A stretch of 54,101 bases of DNA from Lachnospiraceae bacterium (GCA_017467845.1 JAFUKH010000094.1:1-54101), one strand, 5' to 3'. Shown: positions 9,112-18,877, counted from the stretch's first letter. Program-made: numbers and translations. The notes: generated by a model not told the origin, from the letters alone.

Positions 9112-9809
9112 ATTTTAATATCTTCCGGTGTTGTAATTTTAATATTTTCATAAGATGCTTCCACAAGCTTTACAGGCATCTTTTTCATGGTTTCAACAAC
9201 CATGGCATCATCTGTAATCTGAATTCCTTTATTTTCTAACTCTTCCAAGCTCTCTATCAGCTCACCATAGGCTTCCACTATCAGCTGTTTCTCAAAGGTC
9301 TGAGGGGTTTGCACCATCCAGACAGTCTTACGATTCGGTGTTTTCACCCCAAACCCGGCTTCATCTGCAATTTTAATGGTATCCTTTACCGGCATTGCTG
9401 CCACGCAGCCTCCAAAGGCTTTCGCCGCTTCATAGGTATCTACAATAATCTTTTCATTTACAAAGGGTCTGGCACCATCGTGAATAAACACATATCCCGG
9501 CTCTGCCTGCTCTTTTATTACCTTTAAAGCCTCCCATACCGATAAGAATCGCTCTGCGCCCCCTTCGATAATCTGCTCCACCTTCTGAAAACCGTATTTC
9601 GCCACCATATTCTCCCGGCAAAAAGGAATTTCACCCTTTCCCACTACCAGAATAATACTGTCAATTACCCTGCTGTTTTCAAAAGCATTCAGCGCATACC
9701 ACAAAATGGGCTTATCCTTTAATAACAGATATTGCTTCGGCACATCGGACTGCATGCGTTTTCCCACTCCGGCAGCCAAAACAATCGCTATATTTTTATT
9801 GTTCTTCAT
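9093..9809 (-). CDS. ispD: 2-C-methyl-D-erythritol 4-phosphate cytidylyltransferase
   Basis: IspD transfers CMP from CTP to 2-C-methyl-D-erythritol 4-phosphate in the MEP isoprenoid pathway. The 238-aa protein begins with the nucleotide-binding signature IAIVLAAGVGKRMQSDVPKQ and contains the family motifs HDGARPFV (about 110-117) and AAMPVKDTIK. Its length is normal for the family. It follows tsaD with one base between the genes, so translation is probably coupled, and it ends in the bidirectional terminator hairpin. Confidence 0.95.
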   Translation of the reverse strand: MKNNKNIAIVLAAGVGKRMQSDVPKQYLLLKDKPILWYALNAFENSRVIDSIILVVGKGEIPFCRENMVAKYGFQKVEQIIEGGAERFLSVWEALKVIKEQAEPGYVFIHDGARPFVNEKIIVDTYEAAKAFGGCVAAMPVKDTIKIADEAGFGVKTPNRKTVWMVQTPQTFEKQLIVEAYGELIESLEELENKGIQITDDAMVVETMKKMPVKLVEASYENIKITTPEDIKIGESLI

Positions 9810-9810
9810 T

Positions 9811-10848
9811 TTATCGTTCCCCTAATCTTAAATTCGGAACCGCATTTAAATCAAGTGAGCTTCTTACACCCTTCTGATACTCATAATATCCGGCCACACC
9901 AATCATAGCCGCATTATCCGTACAATAAATAGGGCTGGGATAATAGAACTTCACCTTATTCTTCCCGCAGGCCTCCTCGAATGCTCCCCTTAGAGAAGAG
10001 TTAGAGGCAACGCCGCCTGCGATAGCAAATTTATCATATCCAAACTGCTTTACTGCATGCATGGAATGCTCCACAAGCACATCAATCACCGCTTTCTGGA
10101 AGGATGCTGCAATATCCGCTTCACAGATGGCTTCTCCCTTCATCTGGCAGCCATTGATATAATTCAGTACCGCAGACTTCAGACCACTAAAGCTGAAATC
10201 ATATTCATTCTCTCCCACCTTTGCCCGTGGGAACTTAATGGCATCCGGATTGCCTTCCTTGGAAAGCTTATCAATCTTTGGACCACCCGGATATCCCAGA
10301 CCAATGGCTCTCGCCACCTTATCAAAGGCCTCTCCCGCTGCATCATCTCTGGTTCTGCCGATAATCTCGTACTCTCCGTAATCCTTCACCAGTACCAGAT
10401 GTGAATGACCGCCGGATACCACCAGACACACAAAGGGCGGCTCCAAATCCGGATTTTCTATGTAATTCGCACTAATATGTCCTTCAATATGATGAACACC
10501 TACAAGTGGGATGTCGGATGCAAAGCTGATTGCTTTTGCAGCAGATACCCCCACCAAAAGGGCGCCTACAAGTCCCGGACCGTAGGTTACCGCTATGGCG
10601 TCCATATCCGAAAGATCTGCTCCCGCTTCCGAAAGAGCCTCTTCTATCACCTGATTAATCTTTTCAATATGCTTTCTGGATGCAATTTCCGGAACTACGC
10701 CACCGTATAAGGTGTGCAGTGCAATCTGAGAAGAAATCACATTGGAAAGCACTTCTCTTCCGTTTCGAAGTACCGCAGCCGCAGTCTCATCACAGGAGCT
10801 CTCGATTGCAAGTATTAATGTATCATTTTCCTTTTTCGCTATACTCAT
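9811..10848 (-). CDS. tsaD: tRNA N6-adenosine threonylcarbamoyltransferase
   Basis: TsaD (Gcp/YgjD) transfers threonylcarbamoyl to A37 of ANN-decoding tRNAs, working with TsaB and TsaE encoded a few genes upstream. The 345-aa ASKHA-fold protein has ESSCDET near the N-terminus, the metal-binding HIEGH motif (about 119-123), the SGGHSHL loop and the C-terminal CTDNAAMIG. All key residues are intact and length is normal. It lies 10 bases after the small membrane-protein gene in one long minus-strand cluster. Confidence 0.97.
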   Translation of the reverse strand: MSIAKKENDTLILAIESSCDETAAAVLRNGREVLSNVISSQIALHTLYGGVVPEIASRKHIEKINQVIEEALSEAGADLSDMDAIAVTYGPGLVGALLVGVSAAKAISFASDIPLVGVHHIEGHISANYIENPDLEPPFVCLVVSGGHSHLVLVKDYGEYEIIGRTRDDAAGEAFDKVARAIGLGYPGGPKIDKLSKEGNPDAIKFPRAKVGENEYDFSFSGLKSAVLNYINGCQMKGEAICEADIAASFQKAVIDVLVEHSMHAVKQFGYDKFAIAGGVASNSSLRGAFEEACGKNKVKFYYPSPIYCTDNAAMIGVAGYYEYQKGVRSSLDLNAVPNLRLGER

Positions 10849-10858
10849 TACCTACTTC

Positions 10859-11440
10859 CTACTCTGCATACACATTCTCGGCCAAATCCCAGCCGTAAAT
10901 CTTCCAATGCTTATCCTCGTCCTGACGCAGGAGATATACCTCCACCGTTGACTCATTGGTTTTACCTGTTGTAAAACTATAACCACATCGGATTCTTGCA
11001 AATTCATATCCGTCATCCGTAAAATATTCCACGTCAGTACTGCTGGCAACGGATGCGCTGGCAATTCTTCTGTTGGTTTCCTTATACTGAACAATCTCCA
11101 GCGTAAGGCCTGCCAGATAGGTTTCCCAAGGATTATTCTCTACCAGCTCATCATCATACAAAAGTCTCGCCTGACGGCCTAATGCTTCTATTTCTTCTAC
11201 AGAACATTCTTCGTTATAAAAGCATTTCATCACTTCATTATAATATTTGATTACTTCCTTTGGAGATGGGGGATAATCCTTCTCCAAATCTCTGGCAAGA
11301 ACCTTCTGTACCACCGTCAGATTCTGCTCTTCAAGAGTCTGTCGATCCCGATTCACCAAATAACAATAATATGCCACTATGGCAAGGATTACAACTGCTA
11401 CAACAACTATGATCACTGTGTTTTTCTTATTTGACTTCAT
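10859..11440 (-). CDS. Single-pass membrane protein of unknown function (DUF6715-like)
   Basis: This 193-aa protein has a basic N-terminus, one TM helix at about residues 8-28 (VIIVVVAVVILAIVAYYCYL) and a soluble domain outside the membrane. The domain contains a C-terminal beta-strand pattern ending HWKIYGWDLAENVYAE. Proteins of this shape, located between rnz and tsaD, are common in Lachnospiraceae. I recognise the family only loosely and cannot state a function. I start at the ATG at 11440, after AGGTG; a GTG two codons earlier is possible. It is tightly packed with rnz and tsaD. Confidence 0.75.
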   Translation of the reverse strand: MKSNKKNTVIIVVVAVVILAIVAYYCYLVNRDRQTLEEQNLTVVQKVLARDLEKDYPPSPKEVIKYYNEVMKCFYNEECSVEEIEALGRQARLLYDDELVENNPWETYLAGLTLEIVQYKETNRRIASASVASSTDVEYFTDDGYEFARIRCGYSFTTGKTNESTVEVYLLRQDEDKHWKIYGWDLAENVYAE

Positions 11441-11448
11441 ATGCACAC

Positions 11449-12357
11449 CTACTCTTCAAACTGTAGCTCCACGCTTCTGCCATCCTTGGCTGCTACGGAC
11501 GCCGGGAAAATCTTTCTCACATCTCCCATATATTCCTCCGGTCTTGTCAGAGATGGACTATAATGGGTCAGCCACATTTCTTTTACATCAGCCTCTTTGG
11601 CTATTTTCGCCGCTTCATACATAGTCATATGCTTATATTCTCTGGCCTTTACCAGCTTATCCGGCTCACCGTACATCCCCTCACAGATGAATAAATCTGC
11701 CTTGGAAGCATGTTCTTTAATGCTTTCCGTTGGTCTTGTATCGGTACAATAGGTCAGCTTGATCCCCTTTCTCACGCCGCCCAATACCATATCCGGGGTA
11801 TATACCTTGCCATCCAGCTCCACTGTTTGGCCCTTTTGCAGGATTCCCCAATAATTTCTGGGAATCCCCAGCTCCATTGCCTTATCCAGCTGGAACTTGC
11901 CGATACGATCGATAATCATATTGTATCCATAGCAAAGTACATTGTGATTCACCTTAAAGGCCTCGATACGAAAGCCATCAAATTCAAAGGTCTGATTACC
12001 CTCTTCGATTTCCATACACTCAATAGGAAAAGGAAGCTCCGGTGCAATGACACGAAGAGCGTTTACCACTCTGGTCAGCCCTTTTGGTCCAATCAGAAGG
12101 AGCGGCTCTGTCCTCTCCGCATTGCCCATGGTCAGAAGCATTCCGGGCAAACCACTGATATGGTCTGCATGATAATGGGTAAAGCAGATAATATCGATGG
12201 GCTTGGGGCTCCACCCCTTCTCCTTCATGGCAATCTGGGTTCCCTCCCCACAATCAATCAGAATACTCTTTCCATTATATCTCATCATCAAAGATGTGAG
12301 CCATCTATAGGGAAGAGGCATCATGCCTCCGGTTCCCAATAAACATACATCCAGCAT
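11449..12357 (-). CDS. rnz: Ribonuclease Z
   Basis: This metallo-beta-lactamase-fold endonuclease matures tRNA 3' ends. The 302-aa protein carries the signature HYHADHISGLPG (about residues 62-73), an upstream GEGTQ loop, the aspartate in YCTDTRPT, and the late motif LTHYSPSL. Length and domain layout match the long-chain bacterial homodimeric enzyme. It is translated just before the membrane-protein gene. Confidence 0.95.
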   Translation of the reverse strand: MLDVCLLGTGGMMPLPYRWLTSLMMRYNGKSILIDCGEGTQIAMKEKGWSPKPIDIICFTHYHADHISGLPGMLLTMGNAERTEPLLLIGPKGLTRVVNALRVIAPELPFPIECMEIEEGNQTFEFDGFRIEAFKVNHNVLCYGYNMIIDRIGKFQLDKAMELGIPRNYWGILQKGQTVELDGKVYTPDMVLGGVRKGIKLTYCTDTRPTESIKEHASKADLFICEGMYGEPDKLVKAREYKHMTMYEAAKIAKEADVKEMWLTHYSPSLTRPEEYMGDVRKIFPASVAAKDGRSVELQFEE

Positions 12358-12379
12358 TTAATTCTCCATTCTAAATACT

Positions 12380-12589
12380 CTACAGCCATTCCATAATCTC
12401 CGTGATTGTCACCGGAATCCGGAACTGGGAAATCAAATCCTCATAGCAGTCCTCACAAAGGGAAAAGCTATGAATCTCACCATCATGGTGACTGTGATAT
12501 CCAAAGGCGCAGGCGGAAGAAAAAATTCCTTCCTTTGGCACGCCATTTTCTTCTTTAATCTTTCGACCACATCTGTTACATGCACTCAT
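12380..12589 (-). CDS. Small zinc-ribbon protein
   Basis: This 69-aa protein has two Cys pairs: CNRC at the N-terminus and CEDC near residue 48, with histidines in GYHSHHDGEIHS between them. It looks like a small zinc-binding protein. GGAGG lies eight bases before the ATG at 12589, so longer reading frames starting upstream are not used. It sits between rimI and rnz. Function is unknown; homologues with this pattern occur as hypothetical proteins in Clostridia. Confidence 0.75.
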   Translation of the reverse strand: MSACNRCGRKIKEENGVPKEGIFSSACAFGYHSHHDGEIHSFSLCEDCYEDLISQFRIPVTITEIMEWL

Positions 12590-12660
12590 TATTATACCTC
12601 CATACAATTCTCCGAGTATTAAGTATAACTCACAAATGCTTGCTCCCACTGTGGTAAATC

Positions 12661-13098
12661 CTACCTCTTACGGCGCCACATAATCATGGCATCCTCCACC
12701 GGTCTCCCATAAAATCGGGGACGAATTCCCTCCGACACAAAGCCAAGCTTTTCATAAAGAGCTATGGCAGGTTTATTACTGACTCTTACTTCAAGAGTAT
12801 AGTCCACAATCCCCAGCTCATCTCCTTCCTGAAAGAGAATATCCATCATACGTGTGGCAATTCCTTTTCCTCTATAAGCTTCCGCTACCACCACATTATT
12901 AATATTCCCCTCCGAAAGAACATTGGTCACTCCCAAAGATGCCACAATCCTTCCATCCTCTTCCGCCACATAATACAGACTGTTGGGATCCTGTACCAAA
13001 TGCAAAAAATCCTTCGGCAACCAGGGCATGCTGAATGCAGTACCATTTAATATGCTTACTGCCTCCACGTCCCTTTCTTCCAATCTACGAATTACCAT
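12661..13098 (-). CDS. rimI: Ribosomal-protein S18 alanine N-acetyltransferase
   Basis: RimI is a GNAT enzyme that acetylates the N-terminal alanine of ribosomal protein S18. The 145-aa protein has the acetyl-CoA loop VAEAYRGKGIATRMM and the C-terminal NKPAIALYEKLGFVSEG typical of RimI. The ATG at 13098 follows a purine-rich ribosome binding site and overlaps the end of tsaB by 14 bases. A frame extension of 20 residues upstream lies wholly inside tsaB and is unlikely to be used. tsaE-tsaB-rimI is a common gene order. Confidence 0.9.
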   Translation of the reverse strand: MVIRRLEERDVEAVSILNGTAFSMPWLPKDFLHLVQDPNSLYYVAEEDGRIVASLGVTNVLSEGNINNVVVAEAYRGKGIATRMMDILFQEGDELGIVDYTLEVRVSNKPAIALYEKLGFVSEGIRPRFYGRPVEDAMIMWRRKR

Positions 13099-13798
13099 CA
13101 CTGTTTCTTTCTTCTCTTTCTCTCTCTGCCTGACTCTTTCGAAGATACTCCGGCTCATGAGTTGCCGCAGATACTACCTTTCCCTGCTTCGCATATATCT
13201 CGCCCAAGGTAGCCACACTGCCTGCACTTTGATGACTTCTATTTGCAGGTGCAAAGATAAATTGCTCTTCACTTCGAGCCGTAATACGTTCCTTATAAAC
13301 AGGTACCCCGTCTCCCAGGAAAATCACCTGACCGTCTAATCTCTCACAATAGTCAAGGAGCTCATCCATATCCATGGCATCCTGCTTTTTTACGACAGTG
13401 AGCTCGCCACGAACAAAGCGGTACACACCGGTATACACCTGATTTCTTCTGGCATCAATAATAGGGCAGATATACTTATCCGTCCCCCAGAGATTGTAAG
13501 ACAGACCTTCTAACGTAGGAACCTCTACAATATCCTTTGAAAGAGCAAGTGCCAGTCCCTTAGCCGTTGCAGAACCGATACGAAGCCCGGTAAAAGAACC
13601 CGGTCCTGCCGCCACAGCAATATAATCCACACTCTTTAAATCCAGCTCTATCATCTTCTTCACTTCATCCAGCATGGGGAGAAGTGTCTGAGAATGTGTC
13701 TTCTTATGATGAATGGTATATTCTGCCAGCAATGTGCCCTCTTCTACTACGGCCACACTTGCTACCAGCCCGGAACTATCAATCGCCAAAACCTTCAT
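13085..13798 (-). CDS. tsaB: tRNA threonylcarbamoyladenosine biosynthesis protein TsaB
   Basis: TsaB is the TsaD paralogue that forms the TsaB-TsaD heterodimer for t6A synthesis. The 237-aa protein starts MKVLAIDSSG and has the conserved AAGPGSFTGLRIG motif (about 66-78) in place of the metal site of TsaD. Its C-terminus is rich in charged residues (EREREERNSDG) where rimI overlaps. It lies eight bases after tsaE. Confidence 0.95.
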   Translation of the reverse strand: MKVLAIDSSGLVASVAVVEEGTLLAEYTIHHKKTHSQTLLPMLDEVKKMIELDLKSVDYIAVAAGPGSFTGLRIGSATAKGLALALSKDIVEVPTLEGLSYNLWGTDKYICPIIDARRNQVYTGVYRFVRGELTVVKKQDAMDMDELLDYCERLDGQVIFLGDGVPVYKERITARSEEQFIFAPANRSHQSAGSVATLGEIYAKQGKVVSAATHEPEYLRKSQAEREREERNSDGNS

Positions 13799-13806
13799 AT
13801 CGTACC

Positions 13807-14247
13807 TTATCTTTCTATCTTTTTCATCTCTATTTTACGGTAATCAAAGCCTTTTTCCAAGTCTTTTTCAATAGTAATCTGTACATAAGAATCCGGAAGA
13901 ATTTCCTCAATCAGATTCGCCCATTCAATGAGACAGATACCATCTCCGTAAAACATATCTTCATAACCGATTTCATCCATTTCTTCCACATCACCGATGC
14001 GGTATACATCAAAATGATAAAAGGGAAGTCTCCCTTCCCCATATACCTGTACAATGGTAAAAGTAGGGCTGCTTACCGGTTCTGTAATACCAAGTCCCTG
14101 TGCCACCCCCTGGGTAAACACCGTCTTGCCCACACCCAGATCACCGATTAGGGTGTACACTTGTCCGGGGAGGGCATTTTCACCGATTTCTCTTCCTATA
14201 TTAAAAGTCTCTTCCGGAGCAAAGCTCTCCCAAATCCTATCCTGCAT
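13807..14247 (-). CDS. tsaE: tRNA threonylcarbamoyladenosine biosynthesis ATPase TsaE
   Basis: TsaE is the ATPase that resets the TsaB-TsaD complex. The 146-aa protein has Walker A GDLGVGKT (about 40-47), the threonine-rich SSPTFTIVQ switch and the HFDVYRI motif. Length is normal. It heads the tsaE-tsaB-rimI run. Confidence 0.95.
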   Translation of the reverse strand: MQDRIWESFAPEETFNIGREIGENALPGQVYTLIGDLGVGKTVFTQGVAQGLGITEPVSSPTFTIVQVYGEGRLPFYHFDVYRIGDVEEMDEIGYEDMFYGDGICLIEWANLIEEILPDSYVQITIEKDLEKGFDYRKIEMKKIER

Positions 14248-14264
14248 ATATTCTCTCCAAAACC

Positions 14265-14741
14265 TTAAAAACGAATCTTCACTTTACCGGCCGGCATATG
14301 AGTGGAAATCACCTCAATTAACGCCGGAAGCTGCTCTCCCACCTGATTCTTAGGAAAAATGGTGGCATTCACCTTGGTAGTGTACACAATAATGCTTCTG
14401 GTAGTGGAAGTTGCCTTATACATATTCTCCCAAGCCTGACTCTGAGTCTGTTCCCCCTGGGAAACAGTGATGCCTTCTTCATCCAAAACATAATGAAGGG
14501 GCTCCTTAAATGCAGGATTCAAAAGTGCCTGCTGCTTACTTTTAATCTTCAGAGTCCAGGGCAGATATAATAAAAGCACCATTCCTAAAATAGCATAAAT
14601 CCACATCTTCGTACTAACACCGATGACTACCATCACCGCACCGAAGCAGCTACCGATCATTCCGGAGGGTGTATTGTAGGTATGAGCCATCATATAGTCA
14701 TACAGGTCCTTTGCGTCAATTTTAATATCTAATTCTACCAT
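14265..14741 (-). CDS. YcxB-like membrane protein
   Basis: This 158-aa protein has two adjacent TM helices (about residues 28-44 and 46-62), then a cytoplasmic region of beta strands ending in a short conserved tail. The arrangement matches the YcxB-like family, whose role is unknown. It precedes tsaE by 17 bases on the same strand. Confidence 0.7.
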   Translation of the reverse strand: MVELDIKIDAKDLYDYMMAHTYNTPSGMIGSCFGAVMVVIGVSTKMWIYAILGMVLLLYLPWTLKIKSKQQALLNPAFKEPLHYVLDEEGITVSQGEQTQSQAWENMYKATSTTRSIIVYTTKVNATIFPKNQVGEQLPALIEVISTHMPAGKVKIRF

Positions 14742-14804
14742 ATAACAATCTCCTAAAAGAAGGCCACTTAAGCACGACTTCTGCCCCGCTTAAGCAGCCT
14801 TATA

Positions 14805-15257
14805 TTACTCTACTGTTGAAGTACAGTGCGGACACTTCACCGCATCCAAAGCAATTTCAGATTTACAGTACGGACACTTCTTCGTAGTAGGTGCCGCTAC
14901 AGGAGCAGGCTCTTCTGTCTTCAATTTGTTGATAGTCTTCACCATAACAAATACCACTATGGCCATAATCAGGAAATTAATCACTCCTGAAATGAAGTTA
15001 CCGTAATTCAAGGTAGCAGCTCCTGCCTCTGCAGCTGCTGCAGCAGTAGCGTATACCTTACCGTCCAAAGCGATGAACCAGTTGGAGAAATCCAGCTTTC
15101 CGGTAAATAAACTAAGCACCGGCATCACAATATCATTTACCAAAGAGGAAACAATACCGTTAAATGCTCCACCGATAATCACACCAACTGCCAAATCAAT
15201 CATATTCCCTTTAAGGGCAAATTTTTTAAACTCTTCTACTGTCTTATTCTTCTTCAT
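14805..15257 (-). CDS. mscL: Large-conductance mechanosensitive channel with C-terminal zinc ribbon
   Basis: MscL releases solutes on hypo-osmotic shock. The N-terminus has the S1 helix and TM1 pore helix ([20 protein letters not shown]). TM2 is near residues 88-110 ([19 protein letters not shown]). The extracellular loop contains an alanine-rich stretch ([12 protein letters not shown]). After the usual cytoplasmic helix there is an extra CPYC...CPHC zinc ribbon at about 133-148, not found in E. coli MscL. The total of 150 aa is slightly above typical because of that tail. Confidence 0.95.
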   Translation of the reverse strand: MKKNKTVEEFKKFALKGNMIDLAVGVIIGGAFNGIVSSLVNDIVMPVLSLFTGKLDFSNWFIALDGKVYATAAAAAEAGAATLNYGNFISGVINFLIMAIVVFVMVKTINKLKTEEPAPVAAPTTKKCPYCKSEIALDAVKCPHCTSTVE

Positions 15258-15335
15258 ATGTGTCTCCTAATCTACGCTAAATAATTACACCTAATTATAC
15301 TAACATAGAAAAGAAAATGCAAGTATTCCCGCATA

Positions 15336-17681
15336 CTACTTCTTAATCTTCATGGTCAGCGAGATTCTCTTCTTTGCAACATCACAGTCCAGAACCTGTA
15401 CATCTACAATATCACCCACACTGACTGCCTCAAGTGGATGCTTGATGAACTTCTCGGTAATCTGAGAAATATGAACCAGACCATCCTGATGTACGCCGAT
15501 ATCTACAAACACACCGAAGTCGATAACATTTCGTACAGTTCCTTTTAAAATCATGCCCGGCTTTAAATCCTTCATATCCAGAACATCACTGCGTAGGATG
15601 GGCTTAGGCATATCATCACGTGGATCTCTTGCCGGCTTCTCCAGCTCCTTCAGAATATCGGTCAAGGTAATCTCGCCGATTCCCAGTTCCTCAGCAACCA
15701 GCTTCTTGTTCTTAATACGCTTCTCTAAGCTGCTGACACTGATTTCATTCACAGTCTCTTTCACGTTCTTTACCGGCTTTTCTTCCTCAAAGCTTACACC
15801 GCCCATTGCGGCTGCCAGTGCCTTACCCATGGCAGTATTTGTATTACGTACCTGTACCTGCTTTTTCTGAGGCTTCTGTGGTTTCTTCTGGACCGGAGCC
15901 TTCTTAGCGGTGGCCTTTTCTGCTGCTGCCTTCTTCTGAGCTTCCTTCACATCCTCCATGGTAAGTCCCAGCTTGTCCAAAAGCTTCATGGTAGCTTCAT
16001 AGCTCTCCGGATGTACACTGGTAGCATCCAGCGGATTATCACCATCCAAGATGCGCATAAATCCGGCACACTGCTCATAAGCCTTTGGTCCAAGCTTTGC
16101 TACCTTAAGGAGCTGCTTACGATTGGTAAATCTGCCGTTAGCCTCACGGTACTCTACAATATTTTTAGCGATTGTCTTGTTGATACCGGAAATATACTCA
16201 AGAAGGGATGCGGATGCAGTATTCAAATCCACGCCAACCTTATTTACACTGTCCTCAACCACGCCACTAAGCGCCTCGCTGAGCTTCTTCTGATTCATAT
16301 CATGCTGGTACTGACCTACACCGATGGACTTAGGATCAATCTTAACAAGCTCTGCCAAAGGATCCTGTAATCTGCGGGCAATGGACGCAGCACTACGCTG
16401 TCCTACATCAAAGTTAGGGAACTCCTCGGTAGCCAGCTTACTTGCAGAATAAACGGATGCACCGGCCTCATTTACGATAACGTACTGTACCGGCTTGTCC
16501 AGCTCCTTCAGCAGTTCTACAATCACCTGCTCAGACTCTCTGGACGCAGTACCGTTTCCTACGGAAATCAAATCTACATTATACTTTTTAATCAGCTTCT
16601 TCAGCTCGGCCTTTGCTTCCTCTACCTTGTTCTGTGGTGCAGTAGGATAGATTACCTTGGTATCCAGCACCTTTCCGGTAGCATCTACTACTGCCAGCTT
16701 ACAACCGGTACGGAATGCAGGATCCCAGCCAAGAACCACTTTGCCTGCGATAGGCGGCTGTAATAAAAGCTGCTCTAAATTCTTACCAAATACGTTAATC
16801 GCACCATCCTCAGCCTTTTCCGTTAATTCATTACGGATTTCTCTTTCAATTGCAGGTGCAATCAGTCTCTCATAGCTATCCTGTACCACATCCTTTAAAA
16901 TCGGGGTAGTATACTCATTATCACTTGTCAAAGTCTTGGTTTCCAGATAACGGATAATACGCTCTACCGGTGCACTTACCTTTACTGTCAGCACTTTCTC
17001 TGCCTCGCCACGATTTAACGCCAGCACACGGTGTCCCGCAATCTTCTTCACAGCTTCCTCAAACTGGTAATACATCTCATACACACTCTGTGCCTTCTCA
17101 TCCTTAGCTGCAGAGGTAATAATGCCCTCCTCCATAGTGGCATTACGGATGTACAATCTATGCTCAGCTTCGTCAGAAATGCTTTCAGCAATAATATCCT
17201 TCGCTCCCTGGATAGCGTCTGCTACCGTAGCAACTTCCTTTTCCTCCGAAACATACTTTGCAGCCTCCTCCTCTACAGGTGCCGCTGCATTCTGAACCAA
17301 AATATACTGTGCCAGAGGCTCCAGCCCCTTCTCTTTTGCAATACTTGCTCTGGTCTTTCTCTTCGGTCTGTAAGGGCGATATAAATCCTCTACCACCACA
17401 AGTGTCTGTGCCGCAAGAATCTTCTCCTTCAATTCCTCGGTGAGCTGTCCCTGCTCTTCGATACTCTTTAAGACCTGTTCCTTTTTATCCTCAAGGTTGC
17501 GCAGATAGGTTAATCTCTCATGAAGCTCACGAAGCTGCTCATCATTTAAGGAACCTGTTACTTCCTTACGATAACGAGAAATGAACGGAATGGTATTTCC
17601 CTCATCAATCAACTTCACAGCAGCCTCTACCTGCCATTTTTCTACCTTTAATTCTTCTTTAATTTGTAAAATAATATCCAT
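15336..17681 (-). CDS. tex: RNA-binding transcription accessory protein Tex
   Basis: Tex is an S1-domain nucleic-acid-binding protein linked to transcription and RNA handling. The 781-aa protein has the N-terminal helical region, the YqgF-like core (VVLGWDPAFRTGCKLAVVD), the helix-hairpin-helix pair (YISGINKTIAKNIVEYREAN) and the C-terminal S1 domain (VRNVIDFGVFVDIGVHQDGL). Between the HhH and S1 parts is a Lys/Ala/Pro/Gln-rich linker (about 595-660), which makes it slightly longer than usual. It appears to be a single-gene transcript with its own start region. Confidence 0.95.
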   Translation of the reverse strand: MDIILQIKEELKVEKWQVEAAVKLIDEGNTIPFISRYRKEVTGSLNDEQLRELHERLTYLRNLEDKKEQVLKSIEEQGQLTEELKEKILAAQTLVVVEDLYRPYRPKRKTRASIAKEKGLEPLAQYILVQNAAAPVEEEAAKYVSEEKEVATVADAIQGAKDIIAESISDEAEHRLYIRNATMEEGIITSAAKDEKAQSVYEMYYQFEEAVKKIAGHRVLALNRGEAEKVLTVKVSAPVERIIRYLETKTLTSDNEYTTPILKDVVQDSYERLIAPAIEREIRNELTEKAEDGAINVFGKNLEQLLLQPPIAGKVVLGWDPAFRTGCKLAVVDATGKVLDTKVIYPTAPQNKVEEAKAELKKLIKKYNVDLISVGNGTASRESEQVIVELLKELDKPVQYVIVNEAGASVYSASKLATEEFPNFDVGQRSAASIARRLQDPLAELVKIDPKSIGVGQYQHDMNQKKLSEALSGVVEDSVNKVGVDLNTASASLLEYISGINKTIAKNIVEYREANGRFTNRKQLLKVAKLGPKAYEQCAGFMRILDGDNPLDATSVHPESYEATMKLLDKLGLTMEDVKEAQKKAAAEKATAKKAPVQKKPQKPQKKQVQVRNTNTAMGKALAAAMGGVSFEEEKPVKNVKETVNEISVSSLEKRIKNKKLVAEELGIGEITLTDILKELEKPARDPRDDMPKPILRSDVLDMKDLKPGMILKGTVRNVIDFGVFVDIGVHQDGLVHISQITEKFIKHPLEAVSVGDIVDVQVLDCDVAKKRISLTMKIKK

Positions 17682-17791
17682 TCATGGCCTCCCACATTTT
17701 GAAACTATAAGCTATATTATAAGTCATAGGAATAATTGATTTCAAGCACAATTAATGGTAAGATACTTTTTATGAAAGGAGTTTCACAAAT

Positions 17792-18151
17792 ATGGATTAT
17801 CAAACAACACCAAATAGGAAGAATCCCTTTATTGCACCCTGTGTGCTCATGGGCGTTCTCTCCCTTTTATCTTCCTGTACCATTATCTTTTCCATGATTT
17901 TCGGATCTCTGGGTATTATTTTCGGTATCCTTGCCTATCGCAAGGGACAGAAAATGGAGAATGACTTAATATTAGGCATTATTACTTCTGTGATTGGCCT
18001 TGTCCTTGCTCTGATTATCTTTGTCATCGCACTGGTATTCTCTTTCCAGATGATGGGCGATCCACAGTACCGCGATTATTTAAATCAGGTTTCTGAAGAG
18101 ATATACGGCGAAAGTTTCGATGAAATGCTGGAGGAAATGTATTATGAATAA
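17792..18151 (+). CDS. DUF4190-like small membrane protein
   Basis: This 119-aa protein has two or three TM helices (about 13-35, 36-50 and 63-90) with a conserved GSLGIIFGILAYRKGQK turn, then an acidic tail. AAAGGAG precedes the ATG. Its stop overlaps the start of the next gene by eight bases (ATGAATAA), so the two are translationally coupled. Function unknown. Confidence 0.75.
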   Translation: MDYQTTPNRKNPFIAPCVLMGVLSLLSSCTIIFSMIFGSLGIIFGILAYRKGQKMENDLILGIITSVIGLVLALIIFVIALVFSFQMMGDPQYRDYLNQVSEEIYGESFDEMLEEMYYE

Positions 18152-18860
18152 GTATCGTAGCAGTGCAGAGCTAAAGACTCTTGCAAAGGATAAATTAATC
18201 GGCAAGTATCCCATTGCAATCATCGCCATGGTAATCGTTACGGGACTTCCCTATCTCATTACTTCCCTGATTCCCACAGAAGGATATGTATGGACAATTT
18301 TATCCTTTGCTGTTTCTATCATTGTATCTGTGATTGTAGGAGTTATGCAGATAGGTTTGAACTTCATGTTCTTAAATATGGCTTGTGACCAGCCCTTTTC
18401 TTCCACAGATATTTATTATGGATTCCACAATAATCCGGATAAATCCGTGCAGATTTCCATTGTTCAAGCAGCGGTAAGTATTATCCCCATGCTCCCATAT
18501 CAGATTTTTATGCTGATTTACTTAAACACTCATGATATGACATGGTATGCTTTCACCATGCTTTTCATGGCACTGGGACTTGTGATTTACGTACCTTTAA
18601 GCTTGGCAATCTCCCAAAGCTATTATCTGCTTTTGGACTTTCCGGACTATAGCGCAAAGCAGATTCTACAGACCAGCTGCAAAATCATGAAGGGACACAT
18701 GGGACGCCTTTTCTATATACAGGCAAGCTTCATTCCCCTGATGATTCTAGGCTGTTTATCCTGCATGATTGGTTTATTATGGGTGATGCCTTACATGCAG
18801 ATGACTTTGACTTTATTTTTTTTAGATTTAATGAATCCACAGAAAAAAGACTTCGAATAA
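18144..18860 (+). CDS. DUF975 family integral membrane protein
   Basis: This 238-aa protein has the DUF975 opening (SSAELKTLAKDKLIGKYPIAI) and about five TM helices, including a C-terminal helix pair. The ATG at 18144 lies after GAGGAAAT inside the end of the upstream gene; an earlier in-frame start would overlap it further and lacks a ribosome binding site. A strong terminator follows at once. Function is unknown; the family often accompanies small membrane proteins in Firmicutes. Confidence 0.8.
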   Translation: MNKYRSSAELKTLAKDKLIGKYPIAIIAMVIVTGLPYLITSLIPTEGYVWTILSFAVSIIVSVIVGVMQIGLNFMFLNMACDQPFSSTDIYYGFHNNPDKSVQISIVQAAVSIIPMLPYQIFMLIYLNTHDMTWYAFTMLFMALGLVIYVPLSLAISQSYYLLLDFPDYSAKQILQTSCKIMKGHMGRLFYIQASFIPLMILGCLSCMIGLLWVMPYMQMTLTLFFLDLMNPQKKDFE

Positions 18861-18876
18861 CTTCGAAGTCTTTTTT
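18842..18876 (+). terminator. Rho-independent terminator after the DUF975 gene
   Basis: The arm AAAAAAGACTTCGAA pairs with TTCGAAGTCTTTTTT around a TAAC loop. The stop codon of the gene lies in the hairpin, and the T-run follows the stem. Confidence 0.85.
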
Positions 18877-18877
18877 C

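Noticed and set aside
10057-10951. Plus-strand ORFs opposite tsaD
   Set aside because: They are antisense to a highly conserved gene, lack ribosome binding sites, and have biased composition typical of shadows.
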